From Ahrensia sp. R2A130 (lineage in GTDB: Bacteria; Pseudomonadota; Alphaproteobacteria; Rhizobiales; Rhizobiaceae), in NCBI RefSeq assembly GCF_000179775.1, contig NZ_AEEB01000022.1, forward strand, positions 372,001-436,000: a stretch of DNA of 64,000 bases, read 5' to 3'. This document shows positions 9,102 to 17,545 of this stretch, in pieces; position 1 is the first letter of the stretch, and each line of letters starts with the position of its first letter. A program made the position numbers and the translations under genes. The notes beneath the pieces were generated by a model. The model saw only the letters and a program-made list of their open reading frames with translations, ran no database searches and had not been told where the DNA came from.

Positions 9102-9695
9102 CTAAACCGGCTTGGCCGTTTGGGCAGAGGGCGCTGCCGAATGGCCCTCACCGAGATATTCCGGCAGACCGAGAACCATCTTCGCCACGTCCACCAGCAT
9201 CGCCAGCCCGATCAATGCACTGGACAGCGCAAGCGGCACGGTGAGCGACCAGCGCGGCAGTTCCAGCGAACCGGGCAACAATGCGCCATCGACCTTGCCC
9301 GTCTGTACGGAAAGCACCTGCGGCATGGTCCAGATCAATATACCGACGACACCCAGCACCGTGACATGACCCAACACGCGGGTCGCCGCCATGCCGCGTT
9401 CACCGAACAGGCGGGCAACGAAATCGATGCGGACGTCACGGGCAAAAATCATCGCGGCGAAGAAGCCGAAAAAAGACAGCCAAACAAACAGCACCATCGT
9501 CCATGGGAAAATCCAGTAGGCACCCAGATTAAACGGGCGCAACACGATGGTGGCCGCTGTGAAGAACAGCATCACCAGCAGGCAGGCGCTGCACAGGCCG
9601 GCAAACAGATGGCCCACGCCACGCAAAATTTTATCGAGGCGCATCACGAAAGATGCTGCGGGAGAATGCTGATCCATCGCGCTGCGCCCCGACAC
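9102..9695 (-). CDS. TRAP transporter small permease DctQ (second system)
   Basis: 197 residues with four predicted membrane helices and the DctQ block FPWTMVLFVWLSFFGFFAAM then FARDVRIDFVARL. GTG 9695 is chosen because GAGG lies seven bases before it; ATG 9677 (MDQHS) is the alternative. It follows the binding-protein gene by eight bases and pairs with the DctM downstream. Confidence 0.9.
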   Translation of the reverse strand: MSGRSAMDQHSPAASFVMRLDKILRGVGHLFAGLCSACLLVMLFFTAATIVLRPFNLGAYWIFPWTMVLFVWLSFFGFFAAMIFARDVRIDFVARLFGERGMAATRVLGHVTVLGVVGILIWTMPQVLSVQTGKVDGALLPGSLELPRWSLTVPLALSSALIGLAMLVDVAKMVLGLPEYLGEGHSAAPSAQTAKPV

Positions 9696-9703
9696 AAAGG
9701 CCT

Positions 9704-10711
9704 CTACTTGGCCTTGGTGGCTTCTACCGCTTCAACGAAACCTTCAGGCAATTCGCCCTTGGCCTGCAGGTCGGCATAAAAGCTCTTCATGCGCTCCACG
9801 AAGGGAGCGGTGTCGAGTTCGACGTAGTTCACGCCGTTTTCCTGCATCCGCTTCAGCGAGGCATCGGTAACGTCCTGCATGGCGGACGTGCTCATGGCGC
9901 CAGCTTCATTATAGGCTTTCATCAGCGCATCGCGCTGCTTGTCGTCGAGGCCGTCAAGCGCTGCCTTGTTGACCATGAAGCCTATGGATTGGTGGTATTC
10001 GTCTGTGCGGGCAATGTTCGGGGCCACCTCGTTGAAGCGCATGGACTCCACAAGCGCGACGGGGGAATTGACGGCACCAACGATGCCTTTGTCGATACCG
10101 GAATAGACTTCCGTCCACGGCATGGTGATGACCTCGGCCCCCAGATGGGACCACGTGGCGATGGCAAGCTGATTGGGGTGCATCCGCAATTTGCGGCCCG
10201 CCACATCATCAAGGCTTTTCACCGGTTCCTTCGTCACCATCACGCGGTATGGCCCGCGCAAAATAAGCGTTGGGTCGCCCAACAGGGTGATGCCAGCTTT
10301 GTCTTCAACCTGTTTGAACCAGCTCTTTGCCAGATCGGAATTCATGAAACGCGCCCAGTGCTCGCGGTCTTCGAACATGAAGGCGGCATTGGTCCACGAT
10401 GTTTCCGGCACCCATTTTTTCAGGAAGCCAAAGCCTTCCCCATAAATTTGAATAACATTGGCCTGAAGCTGCTCCAGCACCGCGTCTTCCTTGCCCAACT
10501 GCTCGTTGGGGAAGACTTTTATGGTCAGCTCGCCATCGGAATATTTGCCGGTGAGCTCCGCGAATTTGGCGAAGATTTTGCCCTCGGGTGAATCCACCGG
10601 CATCTTGGTGGCCATGCGCCAGCTTTCAGCAGCGAACGCGGTGCCTGTGGTGGCAGCAAGGGCAAGTGCTGCGGCTGCAGTGATAAGGCGACGGCGGGTA
10701 CGGTCGAACAT
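9704..10711 (-). CDS. TRAP transporter substrate-binding protein DctP (second system)
   Basis: 335 residues with a Sec signal peptide (residues 1-28, ending TGTAFAAE). DctP family features include AGRKLRMHPNQLAIATWSHL, carrying the conserved arginine that clamps the substrate carboxylate, and TEVYSGIDKGIVGAVNSP. ATG 10711 follows GGAGATCCACG. First gene of the operon DctP-DctQ-DctM-RraA-FAD dehydrogenase-GGT; the palindrome at 10780-10824 lies 69 bases before its start. Confidence 0.93.
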   Translation of the reverse strand: MFDRTRRRLITAAAALALAATTGTAFAAESWRMATKMPVDSPEGKIFAKFAELTGKYSDGELTIKVFPNEQLGKEDAVLEQLQANVIQIYGEGFGFLKKWVPETSWTNAAFMFEDREHWARFMNSDLAKSWFKQVEDKAGITLLGDPTLILRGPYRVMVTKEPVKSLDDVAGRKLRMHPNQLAIATWSHLGAEVITMPWTEVYSGIDKGIVGAVNSPVALVESMRFNEVAPNIARTDEYHQSIGFMVNKAALDGLDDKQRDALMKAYNEAGAMSTSAMQDVTDASLKRMQENGVNYVELDTAPFVERMKSFYADLQAKGELPEGFVEAVEATKAK

Positions 10712-10779
10712 CGTGGATCTCCATTGAAAAGAACGTCACCCGATGGTGAGCGCCTTGACGGTTGAAGGTCCAATCAAAC

Positions 10780-10824
10780 TTACCTTTATTTTACATCAAA
10801 ATTATTGACGCAAAATAGAGGTAA
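10780..10824. promoter_or_regulatory. 45-bp palindromic operator upstream of the second TRAP operon
   Basis: Left arm TTACCTTTATTTTACATCA (10780-10798), 7-base spacer, and a right arm (10806-10824) whose reverse complement is TTACCTCTATTTTGCGTCA: 16 of 19 positions pair. The inner ATCA-N7-TGAC matches the dyad beside the LysR gene at 3119-3133. It is well placed to be an activator site for the operon starting at 10711. Confidence 0.65.
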
Positions 10825-10838
10825 CGCTGCCCTTCTCC

Positions 10839-11090
10839 GGCGGCGCTCGCAGTGAGGGTTGTCAGAGCAACTTGACGGTTTCCAGCTCAAGCGAGAGCCC
10901 GATCCGTGTCCAAACCCAAATTTTTCAAGTATTTCAACTCATCGCCAGAGATCATTTACCTCGCCGTGATGATATCTTGAAATAGCGAACGGGCAAGCGA
11001 TGGGCGATTGCAAGATGCTAGATGCTAGATGGCCGACGAACCGACCTCAAGAACGCTCCTCTGACAACGCCCCCTCGCACTCGCGCCACC
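10839..11090. repeat. About 250-bp element bounded by inverted repeats, MITE- or IS-remnant-like; otherwise gene-free
   Basis: The left end (GGCGGCGC.. GAGGG.. TTGTCAGAG, 10839-10869) and the reverse complement of the right end (GGTGGCGC.. GAGGGGG.. GTTGTCAGAG, 11059-11090) share three blocks in the same order with small spacing differences. The interior has a short tandem repeat of GATGCTA (about 11016-11032) and no ORF with coding character. No clear target duplication was seen. The remaining bases to 11179 hold nothing recognisable. Confidence 0.4.
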
Positions 11091-11179
11091 GTAATGCACA
11101 AGATCGATTGGGAGTGGCGCCATGATTATCGCTAACCGCCGGGCAGGTTGGAATGCGCTTGATTTCTTAAAGTCGGTTT

Positions 11180-12205
11180 TCAACTTGGCGGAGGCGACCT
11201 CAGAGACTCTCGAAGCATTATCGTAGTCTCAAGCTCAATTGAATTTCCTGGCACCTGCTTTTCGATCATATCGACAAGTTCACAGGCAGCCCTGCGGCCC
11301 ATTTCGCGATGCGGCACGTGAACGGTGGTCAATGGCGGATTGACGATCCGCGCCAGCTCAATGTCGTCGAAGCCGGTAATCGAAACGTTTTCGGGTATGT
11401 TGATACCTAGCTTGCGCGCACGCTGAACTGCACCGACAGCGAGAACGTCATTGCCACAAATGATGGCCGTAGGTGGTGACTTTCTTCGCATCAAAGCTTC
11501 GAATGCGTCGCCAGCACTTTCCACGTCATGTGTGCTCTCGACCACTTCAAGATATTCCGAGTTCGAACCATGTTGCGCCAAGGCATCCTTGATGCCTTCG
11601 ATACGCTGCCTGACCCGGTCGTTCGTTTTGCTGCTTCCCATGATGGCAACAATTTTCTTGTGTCCGTATTTCAGAACTTCTTGCGCCAGCTTCTCCATGG
11701 AACTGCGGTTTTCAAAACCGACTGACGGGCGCGCGGCGCTTTCGTCATATGTCCAGGCAACAAGAGAAGGCACGTTCTGCTTTTCCAGATAGGTGTAGAT
11801 GTCAGGGTCTCTGTCGTGGCCGATCAACAACAGGCCGTCAGCACCCCGTGCCACCATATTTCGTATTTGGTCTTTCTCGATTGTGGGATCATAAAGAAAG
11901 GAAGAGACCAGCAGAATGTATCCGCGGCGATAAAGCTCCTCCTGAAAAGCTTGAATGCCCCGCGCAAATATCGCGTTTTCCATGGTCGGAATGATCGCGC
12001 CCACGGTAAAAGAACGTTTGGCGGCCATGACCCTTGCGGCGAAATTGGGAGTGTACCCCAGTTGCTCCACCACTTTGAGCACGCGATCCCGCGTTTTTTC
12101 TCCAACCCGTTCAGGAGAATTGAGGCTGCGCGAAACCGTAGCCGTAGAGACGCCTGCGCCCCTTGCTACATCCTCCAGAGTTGGAATGGATCGCCCAGTT
12201 GCCAA
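11180..12205 (-). CDS. LacI-family transcriptional regulator
   Basis: N-terminal LacI helix-turn-helix (TLEDVARGAGVSTATVSRSL, starting at residue 9) and a periplasmic-binding-like effector domain with NDVLAVGAVQRARKLGINIP and the C-terminal SITGFDDIELA. No ATG lies upstream of the HTH. TTG 12205 is chosen because GAGG sits six bases before it, giving 341 residues; a TTG at 12268 would add 21 unlikely residues. It diverges from the hps-like operon, with two textbook LacI operators in between, so it is most likely the repressor of that operon and of itself. Confidence 0.88.
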   Translation of the reverse strand: MATGRSIPTLEDVARGAGVSTATVSRSLNSPERVGEKTRDRVLKVVEQLGYTPNFAARVMAAKRSFTVGAIIPTMENAIFARGIQAFQEELYRRGYILLVSSFLYDPTIEKDQIRNMVARGADGLLLIGHDRDPDIYTYLEKQNVPSLVAWTYDESAARPSVGFENRSSMEKLAQEVLKYGHKKIVAIMGSSKTNDRVRQRIEGIKDALAQHGSNSEYLEVVESTHDVESAGDAFEALMRRKSPPTAIICGNDVLAVGAVQRARKLGINIPENVSITGFDDIELARIVNPPLTTVHVPHREMGRRAACELVDMIEKQVPGNSIELETTIMLRESLRSPPPS

Positions 12206-12297
12206 AAGGTGCCTCGTAGTTTGAGAGGCCAGCCTGGTCTCACAGCGGTCATATCCCACTTTTAGCAACAGTTATGCAAGCAAACGTGCGCTCTTAG

Positions 12298-12311
12298 TGC
12301 AAACGCTTGCA
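12298..12311. promoter_or_regulatory. LacI-family operator 1
   Basis: TGCAAACGCTTGCA is a near-perfect palindrome with the central CG typical of LacI/GalR operators. Its centre is 22 bases from that of operator 2, about two helical turns, so two dimers could bind the same face. Confidence 0.75.
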
Positions 12312-12319
12312 TATTTAGA

Positions 12320-12333
12320 TGTAAGCGCTTGCA
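12320..12333. promoter_or_regulatory. LacI-family operator 2
   Basis: TGTAAGCGCTTGCA, one mismatch from a perfect palindrome. It overlaps a possible -35 (TTGCAT, 12329-12334) for the plus-strand operon; the matching -10 is weak. Binding here would block transcription of 12390-18298. Confidence 0.75.
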
Positions 12334-12389
12334 TTTCAAATTTTACAGTGCTTACTTTGTCGCACGTATCGGCAACCAAGGGCCCGGCC

Positions 12390-12578
12390 ATGTTTCTCGC
12401 TGCCTCAATCGCAATCTTCGTTTTGTATTTTCTCAATGTTGCATTGGGTGCTTTTGCGAGCAGCTCGTTTCTTGGCGACGTTGGGGAAATGCTGGTTCTG
12501 TTCACGGCCTCGATCTTGTTCGTCGTGGCCATCATCAAAAGAGAAGCCGACGAAGGAAAACGGAAATCGGCTGACTGA
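12390..12578 (+). CDS. Small membrane protein at head of the TRAP operon
   Basis: 62 residues from ATG 12390 (AAGGGC upstream). Two hydrophobic segments (about residues 3-20 and 29-46) are followed by a charged tail, KREADEGKRKSAD. No family recognised. It lies 20 bases upstream of the binding-protein gene and downstream of the operators, so it is part of the same transcript. A role as an accessory membrane subunit is possible but not shown. Confidence 0.6.
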   Translation: MFLAASIAIFVLYFLNVALGAFASSSFLGDVGEMLVLFTASILFVVAIIKREADEGKRKSAD

Positions 12579-12598
12579 AAAAACCTGGGAGGTATTTC

Positions 12599-13747
12599 AT
12601 GACAAAAGACCAACAAGAGATTGCATCGGCTGAACGCCGCAACTTTCTGAAATTGACCGCAACCGGTGCCTTTACGGCAGCAGTAGTTGCAGGTGCTGCA
12701 GGCACGCTCTGGTCATCTGAAGCTGTTGCGCAGAGCGCACGCGAAGAATCGCAGCGTGAAAAAGCAGCCGAACACACGATGGTTCTCGCAACCGCTTATG
12801 TTCTCGGCGCATCGCGCAGCTATCCGATCATGCAGCTGGACCTGAAAGAGAACATTCAGAACGCCACGAACGGTCGTGTTTACGTGAAACTTGCTCCGGG
12901 CGGTCAGCTTGGTGCCGGTGGTTCGCTGGTCCAGAAAGTTCAGGGCGGCACCATTCAGGCAGCTCAGCATTCGGTGTCGAACTTCGCGCCTTTCGCCTCC
13001 ACCGTCGACCTCATCAATATGCCGTATCTGTGTGGTTCCAACCAACGCTTCACCAACCTCGTGAATTCCGAGTTCTGGAACACGGAAGTGCATCCGAAGG
13101 TCGAGAAGGCTGGCTTCAAGGCCCTGTTCTACGTAAACATCGACCCACGCGTTGTGGCTGTTCGCAAAGGCGGTGCCGGTGCGGTGCTCAGCCCATCCGA
13201 CCTGTCCGGCGTGAAGTTCCGCGTTCCCGGTTCGAAAATGCTGCAGCAATATTACCGTATGGTCGGCGCAAACCCGACGCCGGTTGCATGGGGTGAAACA
13301 CCTTCCGCGATCAAACAGGGCGTTGCCGATGCACTCGACCCATCGGTCGGCGCATTGTTCGTCTTCGGCTTCAAGGACATCTTGAGCCACGTCACGTTCA
13401 CACAGGCCGTGCCGGACAGCCAAGTCTATTCCTGCAATCTGGAATGGTTCAACTCCATGCCTGCCGACATTCAGGAAGGCATCATGTGGGGTTCGGAAAT
13501 GACAGCTCACCAGAACCTGGCAAAAGTGCCGTCAGCGCGTGCTTACGCAATGGCCGAATTGGCCAAAGCCGGTGTTGAGTTCCACTCGTTGAGCGAAGAC
13601 CAGTTGGCCGAATGGAAAGACGCCGGTGGCTACCAGCGTTCCGAATGGGATGAGTTCAAAACCGAGCTTGCCGGTTCCATGGATGCCTTTGCAAAAATGG
13701 AAGAAGCCGCAGCTACCCAAGGAAAATACTACGTCCACGACGCGTAA
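12599..13747 (+). CDS. TRAP substrate-binding protein with Tat signal (HpsM/K-like, probable DHPS uptake)
   Basis: 382 residues, DctP family. The N-terminus carries a twin-arginine signal (ERRNFLKLTATG, then a hydrophobic stretch and AVAQSA), so it is probably exported folded; the other two binding proteins here have Sec signals. Ribosome binding site GGGAGG seven bases before ATG. It is followed by a strong hairpin, then DctQ and DctM, an HpsN-like dehydrogenase, a Usp and an SDR. This order resembles 2,3-dihydroxypropane-1-sulfonate (DHPS) degradation clusters, so DHPS or a similar C3 sulfonate or polyol is the likely ligand by context. Confidence 0.85.
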   Translation: MTKDQQEIASAERRNFLKLTATGAFTAAVVAGAAGTLWSSEAVAQSAREESQREKAAEHTMVLATAYVLGASRSYPIMQLDLKENIQNATNGRVYVKLAPGGQLGAGGSLVQKVQGGTIQAAQHSVSNFAPFASTVDLINMPYLCGSNQRFTNLVNSEFWNTEVHPKVEKAGFKALFYVNIDPRVVAVRKGGAGAVLSPSDLSGVKFRVPGSKMLQQYYRMVGANPTPVAWGETPSAIKQGVADALDPSVGALFVFGFKDILSHVTFTQAVPDSQVYSCNLEWFNSMPADIQEGIMWGSEMTAHQNLAKVPSARAYAMAELAKAGVEFHSLSEDQLAEWKDAGGYQRSEWDEFKTELAGSMDAFAKMEEAAATQGKYYVHDA

Positions 13748-13757
13748 GTTTCCTCCT

Positions 13758-13782
13758 GGGGGCGCCTGTATCAGGCGCCCCC
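13758..13782 (+). terminator. Strong intercistronic hairpin after the binding-protein gene
   Basis: GGGGGCGCCTG, 3-base loop, CAGGCGCCCCC: an 11-bp perfect stem with no U-run after it. Placed between the binding-protein and DctQ genes, it probably protects the upstream mRNA end or partly ends transcription, so that more binding protein than permease is made. Confidence 0.7.
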
Positions 13783-13867
13783 GTTCTACCTATGCCAACC
13801 AAACCCAGTTGATGACGAGCCGAACACAGTGACCGCTTAAGTCACGAGTGAACGGGAGGAGTTCGAC

Positions 13868-14380
13868 ATGAATTTACTTCGCAAAATCGACAGAGACGCC
13901 GAACGATGGCTGCTTCTGACATTCTACGTGATGCTGGTCATCACGATGGCGGTCGAAGTTCTGCGCCGTGAAGTGTTCGCTTACTCATCCATTTGGGGTG
14001 AGGAAATCGTTCGCTACTCGTTCATCTATCTGGCCTGGATCGGCGCTGCGGCTGCCGTGAAAGAACGCGCGCACATCCGTATCGATGTGCTGATGCACTA
14101 TCTCAGCCCGCGCGCCAAAGCGTTGCTCTATATCTTTGGCGACATCGTCATGTTCGTTGTAGCCGTCATAGCGCTCTACTGGTCGATTGAGACGGTCTAC
14201 GTCTCTGCAAAATTCGGATCGGTAACAGACGGGCTTCGCATTTCCAAAGTGTGGTTTCTGATGGCTGTGCCGGTTGGCTTCGGCCTCATGTTCTGGCGGC
14301 TGCTGCAGTCTTTTACTCGTGATTTACGCTCGCTTCGCGACGGCACTGCCGTCTTCGAAGGCGACAAACTGTTTGATTGA
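13868..14380 (+). CDS. TRAP transporter small permease DctQ (hps-like cluster)
   Basis: 170 residues, four helices, with the DctQ block SSIWGEEIVRYSFIYLAWIG and AAVKERAHIRIDVLMHYL. GGGAGGAG lies eight bases before the ATG. It is separated from the binding-protein gene by 120 bases containing the hairpin and followed after 10 bases by DctM. Confidence 0.92.
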   Translation: MNLLRKIDRDAERWLLLTFYVMLVITMAVEVLRREVFAYSSIWGEEIVRYSFIYLAWIGAAAAVKERAHIRIDVLMHYLSPRAKALLYIFGDIVMFVVAVIALYWSIETVYVSAKFGSVTDGLRISKVWFLMAVPVGFGLMFWRLLQSFTRDLRSLRDGTAVFEGDKLFD

Positions 14381-14390
14381 GGAATAGAAA

Positions 14391-15719
14391 ATGCTCTGGA
14401 CCACCGTTAATCAAACCGTAGAATTGGGCTGGGATTTCTACCTGCCTGTCATCTTGTTCGTTGCGCTCATCGCATTGGCCGTGCCCGTTTGGGCTGCCAT
14501 CGGCGCGACAGCGATTCTCATGCTCACAATGTCCGGTGACCTGCCGCTCAGCCTTGTTGGTGAAAGTCTGTTCACCGGCATCGACGCCTTCGCACTAACC
14601 GCCGTGCCACTGTTCATTTTGACCGGCGACGTGTTGGTGCGAACGGGCTTATCGCGAAAATTCCTCGACGTTGCCGAAGCGCTGACATGCTTCACCAAAG
14701 GCGGCTTCGGCTCGGCCACGGTTCTCGTTTGCGGCATGTTTGCTGCTATTTCGGGGTCCGATGCTGCAGGCGCTGCCGCAGTTGGCCGCATGACCATCGA
14801 CCGCTTGGTCGAGAGCGGTTACCCCCGCCCTTACGCTTGTGCGCTCGTTGCAGCTGGTGCGTGTACCGGCATCCTTATCCCGCCTTCTATCGCTTACATC
14901 ATCATCGGTCTGGTCCTCGGCATATCCGCCTCGACCCTGTTCCTTGCTGCAGTTATTCCCGGCATTGCGATCCTGTTGTCCATTCTCATCACGAACCTGA
15001 TCGTCAATCGCATCTACCTTTATGAAGGTGGTGGCACGCTGTCGTTTGGTGAGTGGCTTTCCAATCTGGGCCGTTCTTTGAAGTCGGGCTGGTACGCGTT
15101 CATCGTTCCCGGCATCATCTTCTACGGCATCTTTTCGGGCAGGCTTACGCCCACCGAAGCTGGCGCGTTGGCCGTGGTCGTTACCATCATCATGGGCTTC
15201 ATTCTCAAGACGCTGAGACTGTCCGATTTCCCCGCCATGCTGGTGACGTCTGCAAAGGTGAACGGTGTCATTTTGCCCATCATCGCCTTCTCCGCGCCGC
15301 TGGCGGAAGCGTTGGCGATCATGGGTGTTCCGCAGGGCTTCGTGACTTCCGTTACCGCGCTCACCGAAGATCCTTACATCCTGATCCTGTTGATGATCGG
15401 CATCCTGATCGCAGCAGGCTGCGTGATGGAAACAACGCCGAACATCGTCATCCTTGCACCGATCCTGAAGCCCTTGGCCGACAATATCGGCATGAACGAA
15501 ATCCAGTTCTGCATCATGATGATCACCGCCTTGGGTGTCGGCTTCATAACGCCGCCACTGGGTCTCAACCTGTTCGTCGTCTCCGGCATAACGGGGGAGT
15601 CGATACTAAAAATCGCGGCCCGCGCGGTGCCGTTTGTGTTGTGCATGTTCGTCGTCGTTTTGCTGATCGCCTATGTGCCGGCTTTGTCGACAAGCCTGCT
15701 TCCAGAAATCTACCAATAG
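14391..15719 (+). CDS. TRAP transporter large permease DctM (hps-like cluster)
   Basis: 442 residues with the DctM motifs CGMFAAISGSDAAGAAAVGR, AAGACTGILIPPSIAYIIIG and FITPPLGLNLFVVSG. Transport channel of the hps-like importer. It ends 11 bases before the HpsN-like dehydrogenase start, so transport and oxidation genes are on one transcript. Confidence 0.93.
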   Translation: MLWTTVNQTVELGWDFYLPVILFVALIALAVPVWAAIGATAILMLTMSGDLPLSLVGESLFTGIDAFALTAVPLFILTGDVLVRTGLSRKFLDVAEALTCFTKGGFGSATVLVCGMFAAISGSDAAGAAAVGRMTIDRLVESGYPRPYACALVAAGACTGILIPPSIAYIIIGLVLGISASTLFLAAVIPGIAILLSILITNLIVNRIYLYEGGGTLSFGEWLSNLGRSLKSGWYAFIVPGIIFYGIFSGRLTPTEAGALAVVVTIIMGFILKTLRLSDFPAMLVTSAKVNGVILPIIAFSAPLAEALAIMGVPQGFVTSVTALTEDPYILILLMIGILIAAGCVMETTPNIVILAPILKPLADNIGMNEIQFCIMMITALGVGFITPPLGLNLFVVSGITGESILKIAARAVPFVLCMFVVVLLIAYVPALSTSLLPEIYQ

Positions 15720-15730
15720 AAAGCCAATTC

Positions 15731-17038
15731 ATGTCTCGTGAATACCTAAAAACGGCCGCCCTGACCGCTACGTCCGACGCCAATGAAGTGCACGACATCG
15801 TCAAGAATATTCTTGATGACATCGAAGCTGGTGGCGACGCCAAGGCGATGGAATACGCTGCGAAATTCGACAAATACGAAGGCAATGTTCTTCTCACTGC
15901 CGAAGAGATCGAAGCGGCAACTGCATTGGTTCCTGAAAAGATCAAACGCGATATTCAATTCGCCCATGACAACGTCAAACGCTTTGCCGAAACACAAAAA
16001 GGCACCGTGTCGGACGTCGATCTCGAGATCGTACCCGGCATGATTGCTGGCCAGAAGGTTGTTCCTGTCGATGCAGCTGGTTGTTACGTTCCCGGCGGTC
16101 GCTACAGCCATATTGCCAGCGCGATCATGACCGTGACGACTGCGAAAGTGGCTGGCTGCAAGAACATCGTAGCCTGCTCACCGCCGCGTCCGGAAATCGG
16201 CGTAGCGCCTGCCATCATCTATGCCGCCCACATTTGCGGTGCAGATAAAATTCTGGCGATGGGCGGTGTCCAAGGCGTTGCTGCGATGACCTTCGGCCTG
16301 TTCGGTTTGCCAAAAGCCAACATTCTGGTCGGCCCCGGCAACCAGTTCGTGGCGGAAGCCAAACGCATACTGTTCGGTCGCGTCGGCATCGACATGTTCG
16401 CCGGTCCAACGGATAGCCTTATCCTCGCTGATAAAACCGCCGACCCGCACATCGTCGCGACAGACTTGGTCAGCCAGGCGGAACACGGTTACAACTCGCC
16501 GGTCTGGCTCGTAACCGATGATCGTGCATTGGCAGAAGATGTCATGGCTCGCGTGCCTGGCCTGATCGACGATCTGCCTGATACGAACCGCGAGAACGCT
16601 TTTGCAGCGTGGCGCGATTACGCCGAAGTCATTCTGTGCGCTGACCGCGAAGAGATGGCAGCCACGTCCGACGAATATGCGCCGGAGCATCTGACAGTGC
16701 AGGCCGAAGATCTGGATTGGTGGCTGGAACGCCTGAGCTGTTACGGCTCGTTGTTTCTGGGTGAAGAAACCACGGTGTCCTATGGCGACAAGGCAACCGG
16801 CACCAACCATGTTCTGCCGACGTCCCGCGCTGCCACCTACACAGGCGGCTTGAGCGTCCACAAGTTCATGAAAATCATCACCTGGCAGCGTGCGACCCGC
16901 GAAGGTTCAAAACCTGTTGCCGAGGCCACAGCGCGCATCTCGCGTCTGGAAGGCATGGAGGGCCATGCCCGTGCCGCCGATGTTCGTTTGGCTAAGTATT
17001 TTCCGGGCGAAAATTTCGATCTTTCAGCCAGCGAATAA
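15731..17038 (+). CDS. hpsN: Histidinol-dehydrogenase-family enzyme, probable sulfopropanediol 3-dehydrogenase (HpsN)
   Basis: 435 residues from ATG 15731. HisD-family zinc NAD-dependent dehydrogenase: the four zinc ligands are conserved as Q249 and H252 (SQAEHG), D353 (YGDKATGTNH) and H412 (EGMEGHA), and the catalytic Glu-His pair is in APEHL. Family members outside histidine loci and next to a TRAP importer are typically HpsN, which oxidises (R)-DHPS in two steps to (R)-sulfolactate. The stretch GDKATGTNHVLPTSRAATYT fits that group. No other histidine genes are present, and DctM, Usp and SDR genes flank it. Assignment to DHPS rather than another alcohol rests on family knowledge and context. 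Confidence 0.8.
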   Translation: MSREYLKTAALTATSDANEVHDIVKNILDDIEAGGDAKAMEYAAKFDKYEGNVLLTAEEIEAATALVPEKIKRDIQFAHDNVKRFAETQKGTVSDVDLEIVPGMIAGQKVVPVDAAGCYVPGGRYSHIASAIMTVTTAKVAGCKNIVACSPPRPEIGVAPAIIYAAHICGADKILAMGGVQGVAAMTFGLFGLPKANILVGPGNQFVAEAKRILFGRVGIDMFAGPTDSLILADKTADPHIVATDLVSQAEHGYNSPVWLVTDDRALAEDVMARVPGLIDDLPDTNRENAFAAWRDYAEVILCADREEMAATSDEYAPEHLTVQAEDLDWWLERLSCYGSLFLGEETTVSYGDKATGTNHVLPTSRAATYTGGLSVHKFMKIITWQRATREGSKPVAEATARISRLEGMEGHARAADVRLAKYFPGENFDLSASE

Positions 17039-17112
17039 TCACATGTGTTGCTGCACACGCTTTGGTTTTGAAAAAACTGAAACGTGATGCTGCCAACCAA
17101 GGAGATTTCAAA

Positions 17113-17526
17113 ATGTATCAAAAAGTCCTGGTTCCCATGGCGCTCGACCATCAAATTTCGCCAACAACCTTGAAGATCGCTAAATCGCTGGTTGCTGCAG
17201 ATGGAGAGATCATTGCGCTGCACGTTCATGAAGCGCTGCAAGGCTCGGTGAGTGCTTATGTGGACGAAACAGCCGTGAAAGCCGGGTTCGAACGCGCTGA
17301 AAATCTCCTGAAGGAAAAGCTTGAGGGCGTGAGTGATGTTTCCGCACAGATCGTTAAAGGTCACACGGCCCGTTCGATCATCGACTTTGCAAAAGCCAAC
17401 AAGATCGACTGCATCGTCATTGGTTCACATAAGCCAGGGCTGATAGACTACTTCCTCGGTTCGACCGCCGCATGGGTCGTACGTCACGCCAAATGTGCGG
17501 TGCATGTTCACCGCTCACATGGCTGA
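17113..17526 (+). CDS. Universal stress protein (UspA family)
   Basis: 137 residues from ATG 17113, which follows AAGGAG. One Usp domain with the nucleotide-binding motif near the C-terminus (VIGSHKPGLIDYFLGSTA), close to the usual G-x2-G-x9-G(S/T). Usp genes are often embedded in TRAP operons; some Usp proteins bind TRAP components and ATP or AMP. Cytoplasmic. Confidence 0.88.
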   Translation: MYQKVLVPMALDHQISPTTLKIAKSLVAADGEIIALHVHEALQGSVSAYVDETAVKAGFERAENLLKEKLEGVSDVSAQIVKGHTARSIIDFAKANKIDCIVIGSHKPGLIDYFLGSTAAWVVRHAKCAVHVHRSHG

Positions 17527-17545
17527 GCCGAGGAACAATCTAACG

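Noticed and set aside
15053-15730. Upstream in-frame extension of the HpsN-like gene
   Set aside because: It overlaps DctM in another frame and has no coding character; the gene has its own ATG at 15731 and a full-length HisD-type protein from there.
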